The notes below the pieces were generated by a model. That model worked only from the letters and a program-made list of their open reading frames with translations. It ran no database searches and was not told the DNA's origin. Of a stretch of DNA of 38,281 nucleotides, positions 7,872 through 15,952 are shown one piece after another; position 1 is the stretch's first letter, and each line of letters opens with the position of its first letter. This DNA comes from an uncultured Alphaproteobacteria bacterium (lineage in GTDB: Bacteria > Pseudomonadota > Alphaproteobacteria > Geminicoccales > Geminicoccaceae), in assembly GCA_902826935.1 (NCBI GenBank), contig CADEGR010000032.1, forward strand, positions 1 through 38,281, written 5' to 3'. Position numbers and translations under genes: made by a program.

Positions 7872-8600
7872 TCAATGCTCGTGCCCGGCCAGGCCCGGCG
7901 CATGCAGATGCGGCTCTGGCTGCGCTTGTGGGTGCTCGTGCAGCTCGGCCGGCCATAGCCGGCCCGCCTGGAGCAGCAGCACCCGCGGCGCCAGGCGGGC
8001 GATCAGGCGCAGATCGTGGCTGACCAGGATCATCGCCTGCTTCAGCCGCAGCAGATGCTCGGTCAGCCGCTGCTCCGCCTCTGCGTCCAGGCCGCTGGTC
8101 GGCTCGTCCAGGAGCAGCGCATCGGGCCGCATCGCCAGCACCGCCGCCAGCGCCACGAGGCGCTTCTCGCCGCCCGAGAGCTGGTAGGTGATCCGCTCGC
8201 CGAAGCCCGCCAGGCCCAGCTCGGCCAGGGTCGCCTCGGCGATCGCGCGCGCCGCCTGGCGGCTCTGGCCGAGGTTCAACGGGCCGAAGGCGACATCCTC
8301 CAGCACGGTCGGACAGAACAGCTGATCGTCCGCGTCCTGGAACAACAGGCCGGCCCGCGCCCGCACCTCGTGGAAATCCCGCTCCCTGGTCCGTGGCTGG
8401 CCGAAGGCGGTGATCGTGCCGGCAGAGGGCTGGCGCAGCCCGACCAGCAGCTGGAGCAGGGTCGACTTGCCGGCGCCATTGCCGCCGACCAGGGCGACCC
8501 GCTCGCCCGGCGCCAGCTCGAAATCGACGCCCGCCAGCACCGGCTGCCCGCCCGGATAGCCAAAGCCGACGCCCTGCAGCCGGAACAAGGGAGCACTCAC
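7872..8600 (-). CDS. nikO: Nickel/cobalt ECF-type transporter ATP-binding protein
   Basis: A 242-residue ABC ATPase of the CbiO/NikO type. Walker A is GGNGAGKST (~38-46), the Q-loop is LFQDADDQLF with the double acid typical of ECF transporters, the signature is LSGGEKR, and Walker B is ALLLDEPTSGLD followed by the H-loop SHD. The C-terminus is His-rich (HEHPQAQPEPHLH...GHEH), which suits a metal transporter. The GTG start at 8600 overlaps the nikQ stop by four bases (GTGA), so translation is probably coupled. It energises uptake through NikQ and NikM at the inner membrane. Nickel rather than cobalt is inferred from the adjacent nikR and from nikK/nikL. Confidence 0.9.
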   Translation of the reverse strand: MSAPLFRLQGVGFGYPGGQPVLAGVDFELAPGERVALVGGNGAGKSTLLQLLVGLRQPSAGTITAFGQPRTRERDFHEVRARAGLLFQDADDQLFCPTVLEDVAFGPLNLGQSRQAARAIAEATLAELGLAGFGERITYQLSGGEKRLVALAAVLAMRPDALLLDEPTSGLDAEAEQRLTEHLLRLKQAMILVSHDLRLIARLAPRVLLLQAGRLWPAELHEHPQAQPEPHLHAPGLAGHEH

Positions 8601-9373
8601 GCCAGCGCCTCGCTCGCCAGCAGCAACGCCGTCGCCAGGCCGAGCAGCAGGCCGAAGCGCCAGTCGCTCGCCGTCAGCGGTGGCGCCTCGGGCCAATAAT
8701 AGCGGCCGGTGAAGCCGCGGCAGCGCATCGCGGCCGTGACCCGCTCGGCGCGCTCGAAGCTCTTGACCAGCAGCATGCCGAACAGATGGCCGAAGCTCCG
8801 CCAGCTGTGCCGGCTGCCGCTCGCCCGAAAGGCACGCGCCCGCATCGCCTGGCGCAGCCGGCGATATTCCTGCTGCAGCACGGCGATGTAGCGGACCGTG
8901 AACAGCAGGAGCGTCACGAGCTTGGCCGGCAGCCGCAGGCGCTGGCAGGCATGGCCGAACCGGGCGGGCTCGATCGTCCCGGCCAGCGCCAGCACCGCCA
9001 GGACCGTGGCATTGGCGGTCAGCAGGATCCGCGCGGCCTCGGCCAGACCTTCGACGCTCAGCGCGAACGGCCCGAAGCGCGCCACCGGCACGCCCGGCAC
9101 GCTCAAGGGCAGGACCAGGAGCAGCGGCAGCATGAAGCCGTCCAGCGCCAGCATCCGCCGCAGGGTGCGCGCAAGCGGCAGGCGCGCCAGCACCGCCAGC
9201 AGCCCCGCCAAAGCGAGCGCCGCGAGCAGCTGCGGGATCTGGCCGAGCAGCACCGTGACCAGCGCGAAGGCGGCCGCCAGCACCAGCCGCAGCTCGGGTG
9301 CGAGCGCCTGCAGCCGGCCCGCCGGCGAGGCGGCTGGCTCGGCCCGCCAATCCGCGCGAACCAGGGCGCTCAT
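8597..9373 (-). CDS. nikQ: Nickel/cobalt ECF transporter transmembrane (T) component
   Basis: A 258-residue CbiQ/NikQ-type protein with several hydrophobic segments in the N-terminal half and the two cytoplasmic coupling motifs of ECF T components: A-M-R-A-R-A-F in the first and AMRCRGFTGRYY in the second (A-R-G-type helices that contact the ATPase). The ATG at 9373 overlaps the nikL stop as ATGA. It couples NikO ATP hydrolysis to NikM. Length and motif order match the family. Confidence 0.9.
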   Translation of the reverse strand: MSALVRADWRAEPAASPAGRLQALAPELRLVLAAAFALVTVLLGQIPQLLAALALAGLLAVLARLPLARTLRRMLALDGFMLPLLLVLPLSVPGVPVARFGPFALSVEGLAEAARILLTANATVLAVLALAGTIEPARFGHACQRLRLPAKLVTLLLFTVRYIAVLQQEYRRLRQAMRARAFRASGSRHSWRSFGHLFGMLLVKSFERAERVTAAMRCRGFTGRYYWPEAPPLTASDWRFGLLLGLATALLLASEALA

Positions 9374-9921
9374 GGCGGCGGCGCCCGGCGCTGGCCGGCC
9401 TTGACCCAGGCGGCGGTGCCGGCCAGGCCGATGATGAAGGCGAGCCCGCCCAGAATGTCGCGCAGCCGCAGCTGGTCCTCGTAGTCGTTGAGCTGGGCGC
9501 GCAGCGGCTCGATCTGGCGCGCGACCGCCTGCTCGAGCAATGCCGGCAGCTGCGCATCGGCGGCGCCGGGCGCGGTCCCCACTGCGGCGCTGCCGGCCAC
9601 CGGCGCCGCGGCACCCGCCGCCGGCAGGGCCAGGCGTGCGACATGGCCGTCGCCCAGATCCGCGACCAGCACCTGCGCGCCCGGCCCGCTCCGGGTCAGC
9701 GCGAACCGGCCCGCCTGATCGGCCGTGACCTCGGCCAATTTTTGGCCCTTGGCGTCCTGCAGCTGGAGCTTGGCGCCAGGCACCACCCCGCCGCCGACGA
9801 AATAGATCTTGCCCTCGATCCGCTCGCCAACCGCGGTCGCGAAGATCTTGAGCTTGTGCGCGCTCGCCGGCGCCGCACCGAGCGCCAGGCATAGCGCCAG
9901 CAGGGCCAGGAGCCTAGCCAT
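9370..9921 (-). CDS. nikL: NikL-like accessory component of nickel transporter
   Basis: A 183-residue protein with an N-terminal signal peptide (MARLLALLALCLALGAAPASA), a periplasmic carboxypeptidase-regulatory-like beta domain (~22-105), an Ala/Pro-rich linker, a short predicted coiled coil (LLEQAVARQIEPLRAQLNDYEDQLRL, described here in part by positions ~130-155) and one C-terminal membrane helix (~158-175). This order is that of NikL, the small partner of NikM in NikKMLQO systems. Its start overlaps the end of nikM by 8 bp. The exact mechanistic role of NikL is not established. Confidence 0.75.
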   Translation of the reverse strand: MARLLALLALCLALGAAPASAHKLKIFATAVGERIEGKIYFVGGGVVPGAKLQLQDAKGQKLAEVTADQAGRFALTRSGPGAQVLVADLGDGHVARLALPAAGAAAPVAGSAAVGTAPGAADAQLPALLEQAVARQIEPLRAQLNDYEDQLRLRDILGGLAFIIGLAGTAAWVKAGQRRAPPP

Positions 9922-10528
9922 GGGCCGGCGCGAAGATCTCGGGCTTGACCTGGCAGAGCAGCCCGGTCGCCGCTGCCGTGACCACCGCCTCGACCAGGGC
10001 GAGCGGGCCGTAGCTCAACAGCACCAGGCCGAGCGCTGGCACATAGGCCGGGCCGCTCAACGCCAGGGCCGCGCAGACCATGAGCGCGGTCAGGCCGACC
10101 CCCAGCAGGCCGGCGGCGAGCCCGATCAGGAACGCCCGGCGGCGGTCCTGCTGGATGCGCAGGCGCGGCCCGAGCAGCAGCGCCACCGCCAGCGCCGGCA
10201 CCGCGATGTTGCAGCAGTTCACCCCCAGGGTGGTCAGCCCGCCAAAGCCGAAGAAGGCCGCCTGCAGCAGCAGCGCCACCAGGATCGCCGGCACCGCCGC
10301 CCAGCCCAGCACCAGGCCCATCAGCCCGTTCAGGAGCGGATGCACGCTGGTCGGCCCGACCGGAATATGGACCAGCGAGGCGACGAAGAAGACCGCGGCC
10401 AGCACCGCCGTCTGCGGGATCTGCGCCTCGCCCAGCCGCTTCACGCCGACCGTCACCAGCCCGGCCGCGAGCAGGCCGCCGCCGATCAGCACCGGCGCCG
10501 AGAGCACGCCGTCGGGGATATGCGCCAT
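9914..10528 (-). CDS. nikM: Nickel/cobalt ECF transporter substrate-binding (S) component
   Basis: A 204-residue CbiM/NikM-type membrane protein with about seven hydrophobic segments. The N-terminus reads MAHIPDG, whereas the family usually starts MHIPDG or MHIMEG with the metal-ligand His at position 2. Removal of the initiator Met before Ala would put the His back at position 2, so the metal site can still form. The conserved HIPVGPTSVHPLLNGLMG segment (second metal-ligand region) is present at ~54-71. It lies 22 bp after nikK. Metal is inferred to be nickel from the linked nikR. Confidence 0.9.
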   Translation of the reverse strand: MAHIPDGVLSAPVLIGGGLLAAGLVTVGVKRLGEAQIPQTAVLAAVFFVASLVHIPVGPTSVHPLLNGLMGLVLGWAAVPAILVALLLQAAFFGFGGLTTLGVNCCNIAVPALAVALLLGPRLRIQQDRRRAFLIGLAAGLLGVGLTALMVCAALALSGPAYVPALGLVLLSYGPLALVEAVVTAAATGLLCQVKPEIFAPAHG

Positions 10529-10550
10529 CGCCGGTCCTAGCGCCTTGCCG

Positions 10551-11324
10551 TCATCGCATGTCGACCGCGCGCACCCACATCAAGGCCCCTTGCTCCAGCG
10601 GCACGTCCGCGCCGTCGGGGCTCTTGACCGGCTGGTCCGCCTCGAGCAGCGCGGCGAAGCCCCACCAGCCGGCGCGCGGCATGGCGTAGGCGAATGCGCC
10701 GGCGGCATCGGCCTTGATCACCTGGGTGACGAAGACCTCGGCCGGCGGGGTCACGCTGCCGTCGTTCAGCCACTCGACCTCGATCTCGGCGAACGGCACC
10801 GGCTGGCCCGCCTCGAGCACGACGCCGCGGAACAGATTGCCGGTCCACAAGCCATAGGGCCGGACCAAGGGCTGGATCTCGACCGGCAGGCCGACCAGCT
10901 CGTCCCAGCCCGTCCCGGCGCCGAACCCGTCGACCACGACCTTGGCATAATGCACGATCATGGTCTGCTCGGCCGGCTCCCAGTAGGGCGCGGGCTCGAC
11001 GAAGAAGATGTAGTCGTCGGGCTCCTTGATCTCGTAGGCAGCGCGCCAGGCGGCGACGCCGCCCGCGTCCTGCGGCACGAGCTGCGGCAGCAGATCCTCG
11101 ATCGCCTTGCCCTGCTGGACGCCGAAGCGGACCGGCCGCGCCATCGGCATCACCGGCCCGCCGGCCATCGGATGGGTGAAGATCAGATCGAGCTGGAGCA
11201 ACCCGCCGGTCGCCTCGGTGACCACGTCGGTCGAGGGCTTGAGCAGCTGAAAATGGGCCGCCGCCGGCACGCTGCTGGCGAGCCATGCCGTCATGATCAC
11301 GCATAGGCGGCTACCAAGCTGCAT
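10551..11324 (-). CDS. nikK: NikK-like periplasmic nickel uptake protein (DUF4198)
   Basis: A 257-residue exported protein of the DUF4198 family. The signal peptide (~1-23) ends in PAAAHFQLL, so the mature protein would begin with or near a histidine, as in many metal-handling DUF4198 proteins. The body is a predicted beta-rich domain with THPMAGG and a C-terminal carboxypeptidase-regulatory-like half (GQPVPFAEIEVEWLND, ADAAGAFAYAMPRAGWWGF). GGGAG upstream supports the ATG at 11324. It is the first gene of the nikKMLQO operon and lies downstream of the NikR-like operator. Likely a periplasmic nickel-binding or delivery factor. Confidence 0.82.
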   Translation of the reverse strand: MQLGSRLCVIMTAWLASSVPAAAHFQLLKPSTDVVTEATGGLLQLDLIFTHPMAGGPVMPMARPVRFGVQQGKAIEDLLPQLVPQDAGGVAAWRAAYEIKEPDDYIFFVEPAPYWEPAEQTMIVHYAKVVVDGFGAGTGWDELVGLPVEIQPLVRPYGLWTGNLFRGVVLEAGQPVPFAEIEVEWLNDGSVTPPAEVFVTQVIKADAAGAFAYAMPRAGWWGFAALLEADQPVKSPDGADVPLEQGALMWVRAVDMR

Positions 11325-11390
11325 CCGCGGGCTCCCTTTGGCGTTTGGCGGGCGGGCGGCTAGGATGAGGCCTGACCTGGGCGCGCGCCG

Positions 11391-11417
11391 ATATGATGGG
11401 TTTCAAATTCGTCATAC
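11391..11417. promoter_or_regulatory. NikR-like operator between nikK and nikR
   Basis: ATATGA (11391-11396) and TCATAC (11412-11417) form an imperfect dyad with a 15-bp spacer. The E. coli NikR site is GTATGA-N16-TCATAC, so half-sites match but the spacer is one base shorter. It sits midway between the divergent nikK and nikR starts and could control both. Confidence 0.65.
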
Positions 11418-11465
11418 CGACGGTGCCAGCCGGCGGCCGGCCGGTCAAGATGGCGGCGAGGTGCG

Positions 11466-11942
11466 ATGCAGCGATTTACAGTCACGGTCGATGACGACCT
11501 GTCGGCGCAGTTCGACCGGTTCATGGCGGAGCATGGCTACACCAACCGCTCCGAGGCCTTCCGCGACCTGTTGCGCGATCGGCTGGAGCGCGACCGGCTG
11601 GCGAGCAGCGCGGCCCCCGCCTGCGTCGGCTGCCTGACCTATGTCTACGACCACGAGCAGCGCGAGCTGGCGCGCCGGCTGGTGCGGGCGCAGCATGCCC
11701 ATCACGACCTCAGCCTCGCGACCTTGCACATCCATCTCGACCACGACACCTGCTTGGAGACCGTGGTGCTGCGCGGCCCGACCGCGACCGTCACCGACTT
11801 CGCCAAGGAGGTGACGACCCAGCGTGGCGTGCGCCATGGCCATCTCTGGCTGGTCCCGGTCGAGGTCGGGGTCGACGACCACGCCCATGACGAGGCCGCG
11901 ACCGGCGGCCCGCCGCATCTGCACTATCACCCGACCAGCTGA
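11466..11942 (+). CDS. nikR: Nickel-responsive transcriptional regulator
   Basis: A 158-residue NikR. The N-terminal ribbon-helix-helix (~1-45, RFTVTVDDDLSAQFDRFM) binds DNA and the ACT-like C-terminal domain binds nickel. The high-affinity ligands of E. coli NikR (H76, H87, H89, C95) map to H77, H88, H90 and C96 here, all present in LHIHLDHDTC. The tail is His-rich (VDDHAHDEA...HLHYH), beyond the usual family end, perhaps for extra metal binding. GGCGAGG precedes the ATG. It diverges from nikKMLQO and presumably represses it when nickel is plentiful. Confidence 0.93.
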   Translation: MQRFTVTVDDDLSAQFDRFMAEHGYTNRSEAFRDLLRDRLERDRLASSAAPACVGCLTYVYDHEQRELARRLVRAQHAHHDLSLATLHIHLDHDTCLETVVLRGPTATVTDFAKEVTTQRGVRHGHLWLVPVEVGVDDHAHDEAATGGPPHLHYHPTS

Positions 11943-11947
11943 ACGAC

Positions 11948-11964
11948 CGGCCGCCCCGCGGCCG
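11948..11964. terminator. Hairpin between convergent nikR and formate dehydrogenase genes
   Basis: A perfect 7-bp stem CGGCCGC / GCGGCCG with a CCC loop fills the 26-bp gap between the two convergent stop codons. No T tract is present; a bidirectional terminator is plausible. Confidence 0.45.
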
Positions 11965-11968
11965 ACCG

Positions 11969-14737
11969 CTACTCCGCCGCGACCGGCGCGGGCGACCGCT
12001 CGACCTTGGCTGCGCAGAACTTGAACTCCGGGATCTTGCCGAAGGGGTCGAGCTGCGGGTTGGTCAGCACGTTGGCGGCCGCCTCGGCGAAGCAGAACGG
12101 GATGAACACCATGCCCTCGGCGACCGCCCGGTCGGCCCGGACCATCAGCTCGATCGCGCCTCGCCGCGTGCTGACCCGGATCGGATCGCCGGGCTGCAGG
12201 CTGAGCCGGTGCAGATCGCGCGGATGCATGCTGGCGACCGCTTCCGGCTCGAGCCGGTCGAGGTAGGTCGCCCGCCTGGTCATGGCGCCGGTATGCCAGT
12301 GCTCGAGCTGGCGGCCGGTGGTCAGGACCAGGGGATAGTCCGCATCCGGCAGCTCCGCCGGCGGCAGCACCTCGGCGGGCGTGAACCGGGCGCGGCCCGA
12401 CGCGGTCGGGAAGCCCGCCGCGAACACGATCTCGTTGCCGGGCATGCCCGGATCGTCGCACGGATAGGTGACCGAGCTTTCGGCCGCCAGGCGGTCCCAG
12501 CTGATATTGGCCAGGCTGTCCATGCCTGCCGCCATCTCGGCGAACACGTCGGCCGGCCCGGCATAGCGCCAATCCAGGCCGAGCCGGCGGGCGAGCTCCT
12601 GGATGATCCACAGATCTTGACGCGTCTCGCCCGGCAGCGGCAGCGCCTTCCGGCCCATCTGGACCTGGCGATTGGTATTGGTGACCGTGCCGTCCTTCTC
12701 CGGCCAGGCCGAGGCCGGCAGGATCACGTCGGCATATTTCGCGGTCTCAGTCAGGAACAGGTCCTGGACCACCAGATGGTCGAGCTCGGCCAGCGCCTGG
12801 CGGGCATGCTGGACGTCCGGGTCCGACATCGCCGGGTTCTCGCCCATGATGTACATGCCGCGGATCTGGCCGGCATGGACCGCATCCATGATCTCGACCA
12901 CGGTCAGGCCCGGCTCGGGATCGAGCGTCACCCCCCAGAGCTGCTCGAAGCGCTGCCGGATCTTCGGATCGGCGACCGAGCCGTAGTCCGGCAGAACCAT
13001 CGGGATCAGGCCAGCATCGGAGGCGCCCTGGACATTGTTCTGGCCGCGCAAGGGATGCAGGCCCGTGCCCGGCCGGCCGACATGGCCGCACATCAGGACC
13101 AGGGAGATCAGGCAGCGGGAATTGTCGGTGCCGTGGACATGCTGGGAGATGCCCATGCCCCAGAACACGATGCCGCGCTGGGCGGTGGCGAAGCTGCGCG
13201 CGACCTCGCGCAGGACCACGGCGTCGATGCCGCAGACCGCCGCCATCTGCTCCGGCGGGAACTTCGCCAGATGGGCGCGCAGCTGCTCGAAGCCCTCCGT
13301 CTGGGCCTGGACATATTGCTGGTCGTAGAGCCCCTCCTCGACGATCACATGCATCAGCGCGTTCAGCATGGCGACGTCGCTGCCCGGCTTGAACTGCAGC
13401 ATGTGGGTCGCATGGCGCTTCAGGGTCTGGCCGCGCGGATCCATCACGATCAGCGTCTTGCCGGCCTTGGCCGCCTGCTTGAAGTAGGTCGCGGCGACCG
13501 GGTGGTTCTCGGTCGGATTGGCGCCGATCACGATGATCACGTCGGCGTCCTTGACCGCGTTGAAGGGTGCCGTGACCGCGCCCGAGCCGATGTTCTCCAT
13601 CAGGGCCGCGACCGAGGAGGCGTGGCACAGGCGCGTGCAGTGGTCGACATTGTTGCCGCGAAAGCCGGTCCGGACCAGCTTCTGGAACAGATAGGCCTCC
13701 TCGTTCGAGCCCTTGGCCGAGCCGAAGCCGGCCAGCGCCTTCGGCCCCCGCTCGTCCCGGATCTGGCGCAAGCCGGCAGCCGCACGCTCCAGCGCTTCGT
13801 CCCAGCTGGCCTCGCGGAAATGGCTATGCGGATGGCTCGGATCGATGTCGTCATCCAGCCGTTTCGGCACGCCGTCCTTGCGGATCAGCGGCCGGGTCAG
13901 GCGATCTCGGTGGGCGATGTAGTCGAAGCCGAAGCGGCCCTTGACGCACAGCCGGTTCTGGTTCGACGGGCCGTTGCGGCCGGTGACGTAGCGGATCTGG
14001 TCGTCCTTGATCTGGTAGGTGATCTGGCAGCCGACCCCGCAATAGGGACACACGCTCTCGACCTGGCGATCGACCTCGGGATGGCCGACACCCTGGGCAT
14101 CGACGATGCTGGCCGGCATCAGGGCGCCGGTCGGGCAGGCCTGGACGCATTCGCCGCAGGCGACGCAGGTGCTGGCGCCCATCGGGTCGTCCATGTCGAA
14201 CACGATCTTGGCGCCGGCATTGCGAAAGGCCATGCCGATCACGTCGTTGACCTGGACCTCGCGGCAGGCGCGCACGCACAGAGTGCAGTGGATGCAAGCA
14301 TCGAGCTGGACCGCCATCGCCGGGTGGCTGAGATCGGCTGCCGGCGTGGCGCGCTCCGGGAATCGGCTGGCCTGCAGCCCCTGCCGCTCGGCCCATTGCC
14401 ACAAGCGCGAGTCCGGGTGATGCGCTTCCCGCCGTGCCGGCTGGTCGGCCAGCAGCAGCTCCATCACCATCCGCTGGGCGGCCTGCGCCCGCTGCGAGCC
14501 GGTCGCCACCTTCATGCCGGCCGTCGGCTTGCGCAGGCAGGACGGCGCCAGCACCCGCTCGCCCTCGATCTCGACCATGCAGACCCGGCAATTGCCGTCG
14601 GCCCGGTAGCCGGGCTCGGGCAGCCAGCAGAGATGGGGGATGGTCGTGCCCTGCCGCTTGGCGACCTGCCAGATGGTCTCGCCAGGTGCCGCCTCGACCT
14701 CCTGGCCATCGAGCGTGAAGCGGATCGTCTCGGTCAT
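11969..14737 (-). CDS. Molybdenum/tungsten formate dehydrogenase, alpha subunit (FdsA/FdhF-like)
   Basis: A 922-residue molybdopterin oxidoreductase. In order: a [2Fe-2S] domain (C37, C50, C53, C67), two ferredoxin-like [4Fe-4S] motifs (C148-C158 and C191-C201), a third [4Fe-4S] set (C230, C233, C237, C264), and the bis-MGD catalytic domain with active-site C371 in HCTRLCHASS, where E. coli FdhF has selenocysteine. The C-terminal MopB domain carries TTGRQLEHWHTG. The His-Cys3 cluster motif often found after the [2Fe-2S] domain in FdsA/NuoG proteins is missing: the region ~98-118 has histidines but no cysteine. No beta or gamma subunit gene and no fdhD lies in the window. It probably oxidises formate to CO2; the electron acceptor is unknown. 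Confidence 0.9.
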   Translation of the reverse strand: MTETIRFTLDGQEVEAAPGETIWQVAKRQGTTIPHLCWLPEPGYRADGNCRVCMVEIEGERVLAPSCLRKPTAGMKVATGSQRAQAAQRMVMELLLADQPARREAHHPDSRLWQWAERQGLQASRFPERATPAADLSHPAMAVQLDACIHCTLCVRACREVQVNDVIGMAFRNAGAKIVFDMDDPMGASTCVACGECVQACPTGALMPASIVDAQGVGHPEVDRQVESVCPYCGVGCQITYQIKDDQIRYVTGRNGPSNQNRLCVKGRFGFDYIAHRDRLTRPLIRKDGVPKRLDDDIDPSHPHSHFREASWDEALERAAAGLRQIRDERGPKALAGFGSAKGSNEEAYLFQKLVRTGFRGNNVDHCTRLCHASSVAALMENIGSGAVTAPFNAVKDADVIIVIGANPTENHPVAATYFKQAAKAGKTLIVMDPRGQTLKRHATHMLQFKPGSDVAMLNALMHVIVEEGLYDQQYVQAQTEGFEQLRAHLAKFPPEQMAAVCGIDAVVLREVARSFATAQRGIVFWGMGISQHVHGTDNSRCLISLVLMCGHVGRPGTGLHPLRGQNNVQGASDAGLIPMVLPDYGSVADPKIRQRFEQLWGVTLDPEPGLTVVEIMDAVHAGQIRGMYIMGENPAMSDPDVQHARQALAELDHLVVQDLFLTETAKYADVILPASAWPEKDGTVTNTNRQVQMGRKALPLPGETRQDLWIIQELARRLGLDWRYAGPADVFAEMAAGMDSLANISWDRLAAESSVTYPCDDPGMPGNEIVFAAGFPTASGRARFTPAEVLPPAELPDADYPLVLTTGRQLEHWHTGAMTRRATYLDRLEPEAVASMHPRDLHRLSLQPGDPIRVSTRRGAIELMVRADRAVAEGMVFIPFCFAEAAANVLTNPQLDPFGKIPEFKFCAAKVERSPAPVAAE

Positions 14738-14972
14738 GGCCTGACCCCTTGCGCTGCAATGCTGCCGCCGTTCGCGCCGGTCTCCTACACTTAGGCCAGC
14801 CGGACCGGCAGGGCCAGGGCCGGCACGCCCCGGCTTCCACCCCAGATACGGGCGCTATCCTCTGCTGCTCGGCTGCTAGGCGAACGGCGGCGCAGCTCGC
14901 TTGCCGGATGCCGCCCGGCGTGAGATAGAGCGGCCACGGCCAAGTAGAATCGAGCTGGGTGGAACCCTTGCC
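14738..14972. other. Intergenic region between divergent fdh and TAXI genes
   Basis: 235 bp holding the promoters of two divergent genes. A dyad-like GATAC-GGGC-GCTATC lies at 14845-14859, but its spacing (ATAC-N5-CTAT) is not that of the OxyR-layout sites elsewhere. No clear sigma-54 or NikR site was found. Confidence 0.4.
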
Positions 14973-15932
14973 ATGCCTCATATCAGCCGCCGTTGGATCG
15001 GCCTCGTGCTTGCTGCCTGCCTGCTCTGGCTGGGCGGCCCAAGCAGCCCCGCCTACAGCCAGTCGCCGGCGGCCATGCAGGAGCGTGTCAACCAGGGCAT
15101 CGTGACCGTGATGTGCGGCCGCTCGACCGGCTCGTTCCTGTATTTCTGCGAGGATCTGGCGATCCTCCTGAACGACAACGTGAATTACCAGCTGCGCCTG
15201 GTGCCGATGATCGGCGAGGGCAGCGTGCGCAACATCGAGGACGTGCTGTTCCTGAAGGGCGTCGATCTCGGCATGGCGTTCGCCGACGCGCTCGACTTCA
15301 TGGAGCGGCAGGAGGTCTACGCCGACATTAAGAGCAAGCTGCGCTACGTCACCAGCCTGTACGGCGCCGAGCTGCATGTGCTGGCGCGGGAGGACATCCG
15401 CTCGGTCAAGGACCTGGCCGGCCAGAAGGTCAATTTCAGCACGCCCGGCACCGGCACCTTTCTGACCATGACCAATGTGTTCGAGGCGCTGAACATCGGC
15501 GTCGACGTGCAAAGCGACGCCGAGCAGGTTGCGCTCGAGAAGCTCAAGCGCGGCGAGATCGCGGCGCTGGGCTTCGGCGCCGCCCGGCCCTGGAAGCTGG
15601 TCACCGCCCTCGAGCCGAACAGCAAGCTGCATCTGCTCGATCTGCCGGTCAGCGAGATCACCGGCCCCTACGACATCAGCAGCTGGACTGCCAAGGACTA
15701 TCCACAAGCGATCGCAAAGGGCGACACGATCCACACCGTGCGCGTGCCGGTCGTGCTGCTCGCCTACAACTGGCCGGCCGACAACCCGCGCTGCGCCAAG
15801 GTGCAGCGCTTCGTGGACGCGTTGCGGACGAATTTTCCGAAGCTGCTCAAGCCGCCGTTCCAGGACAAGTGGCACGAGGTCGATCTCGACCGTGAGGTGC
15901 CCGGCCTGGAGCGCTGGCAGAAGAGCTGCTGA
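14973..15932 (+). CDS. TAXI-family TRAP transporter solute-binding protein, orphan
   Basis: A 319-residue periplasmic protein with a signal peptide (hydrophobic ~8-26, likely cleavage after AYS). The body matches the TAXI subfamily of TRAP solute-binding proteins: GRSTGSFLYFCEDLA near the N-terminus, the MIGEGSVRNIEDVLFLKGVDLG segment and the VNFSTPGTGTF motif in the middle. The family binds small organic acids or amino acids. No TRAP membrane (DctM/fused DctQM) gene is adjacent; the next gene is an unrelated secreted protein 20 bp downstream. It may work with a permease elsewhere or be a sensor partner. Ligand unknown. Confidence 0.82.
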   Translation: MPHISRRWIGLVLAACLLWLGGPSSPAYSQSPAAMQERVNQGIVTVMCGRSTGSFLYFCEDLAILLNDNVNYQLRLVPMIGEGSVRNIEDVLFLKGVDLGMAFADALDFMERQEVYADIKSKLRYVTSLYGAELHVLAREDIRSVKDLAGQKVNFSTPGTGTFLTMTNVFEALNIGVDVQSDAEQVALEKLKRGEIAALGFGAARPWKLVTALEPNSKLHLLDLPVSEITGPYDISSWTAKDYPQAIAKGDTIHTVRVPVVLLAYNWPADNPRCAKVQRFVDALRTNFPKLLKPPFQDKWHEVDLDREVPGLERWQKSC

Positions 15933-15952
15933 GAGGCAAAGGAGGCGCTGCG

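Noticed and set aside
7872-9644. Long 590-residue open frame covering nikO and beyond
   Set aside because: Only its C-terminal ~242 residues have coding character (NikO); the upstream part is the antisense or shifted reading of nikQ and nikL.
7143-11450. Cobalamin riboswitch for the Ni/Co transporter
   Set aside because: The nikK leader is too short and no conserved B12-box was seen; a nikR gene and operator explain regulation better.
12209-14794. 861-residue open frame on the plus strand opposite the formate dehydrogenase
   Set aside because: It is the antisense of a well-supported molybdoenzyme with all motifs; GC-rich DNA leaves antisense frames open. Its protein is Ala/Arg/Asp-rich without domains.
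14846-14858. ATAC-N5-CTAT dyad before the TAXI gene as a fourth OxyR-type site
   Set aside because: The spacer is 5 bp rather than 7 and the remaining tetramers are absent.
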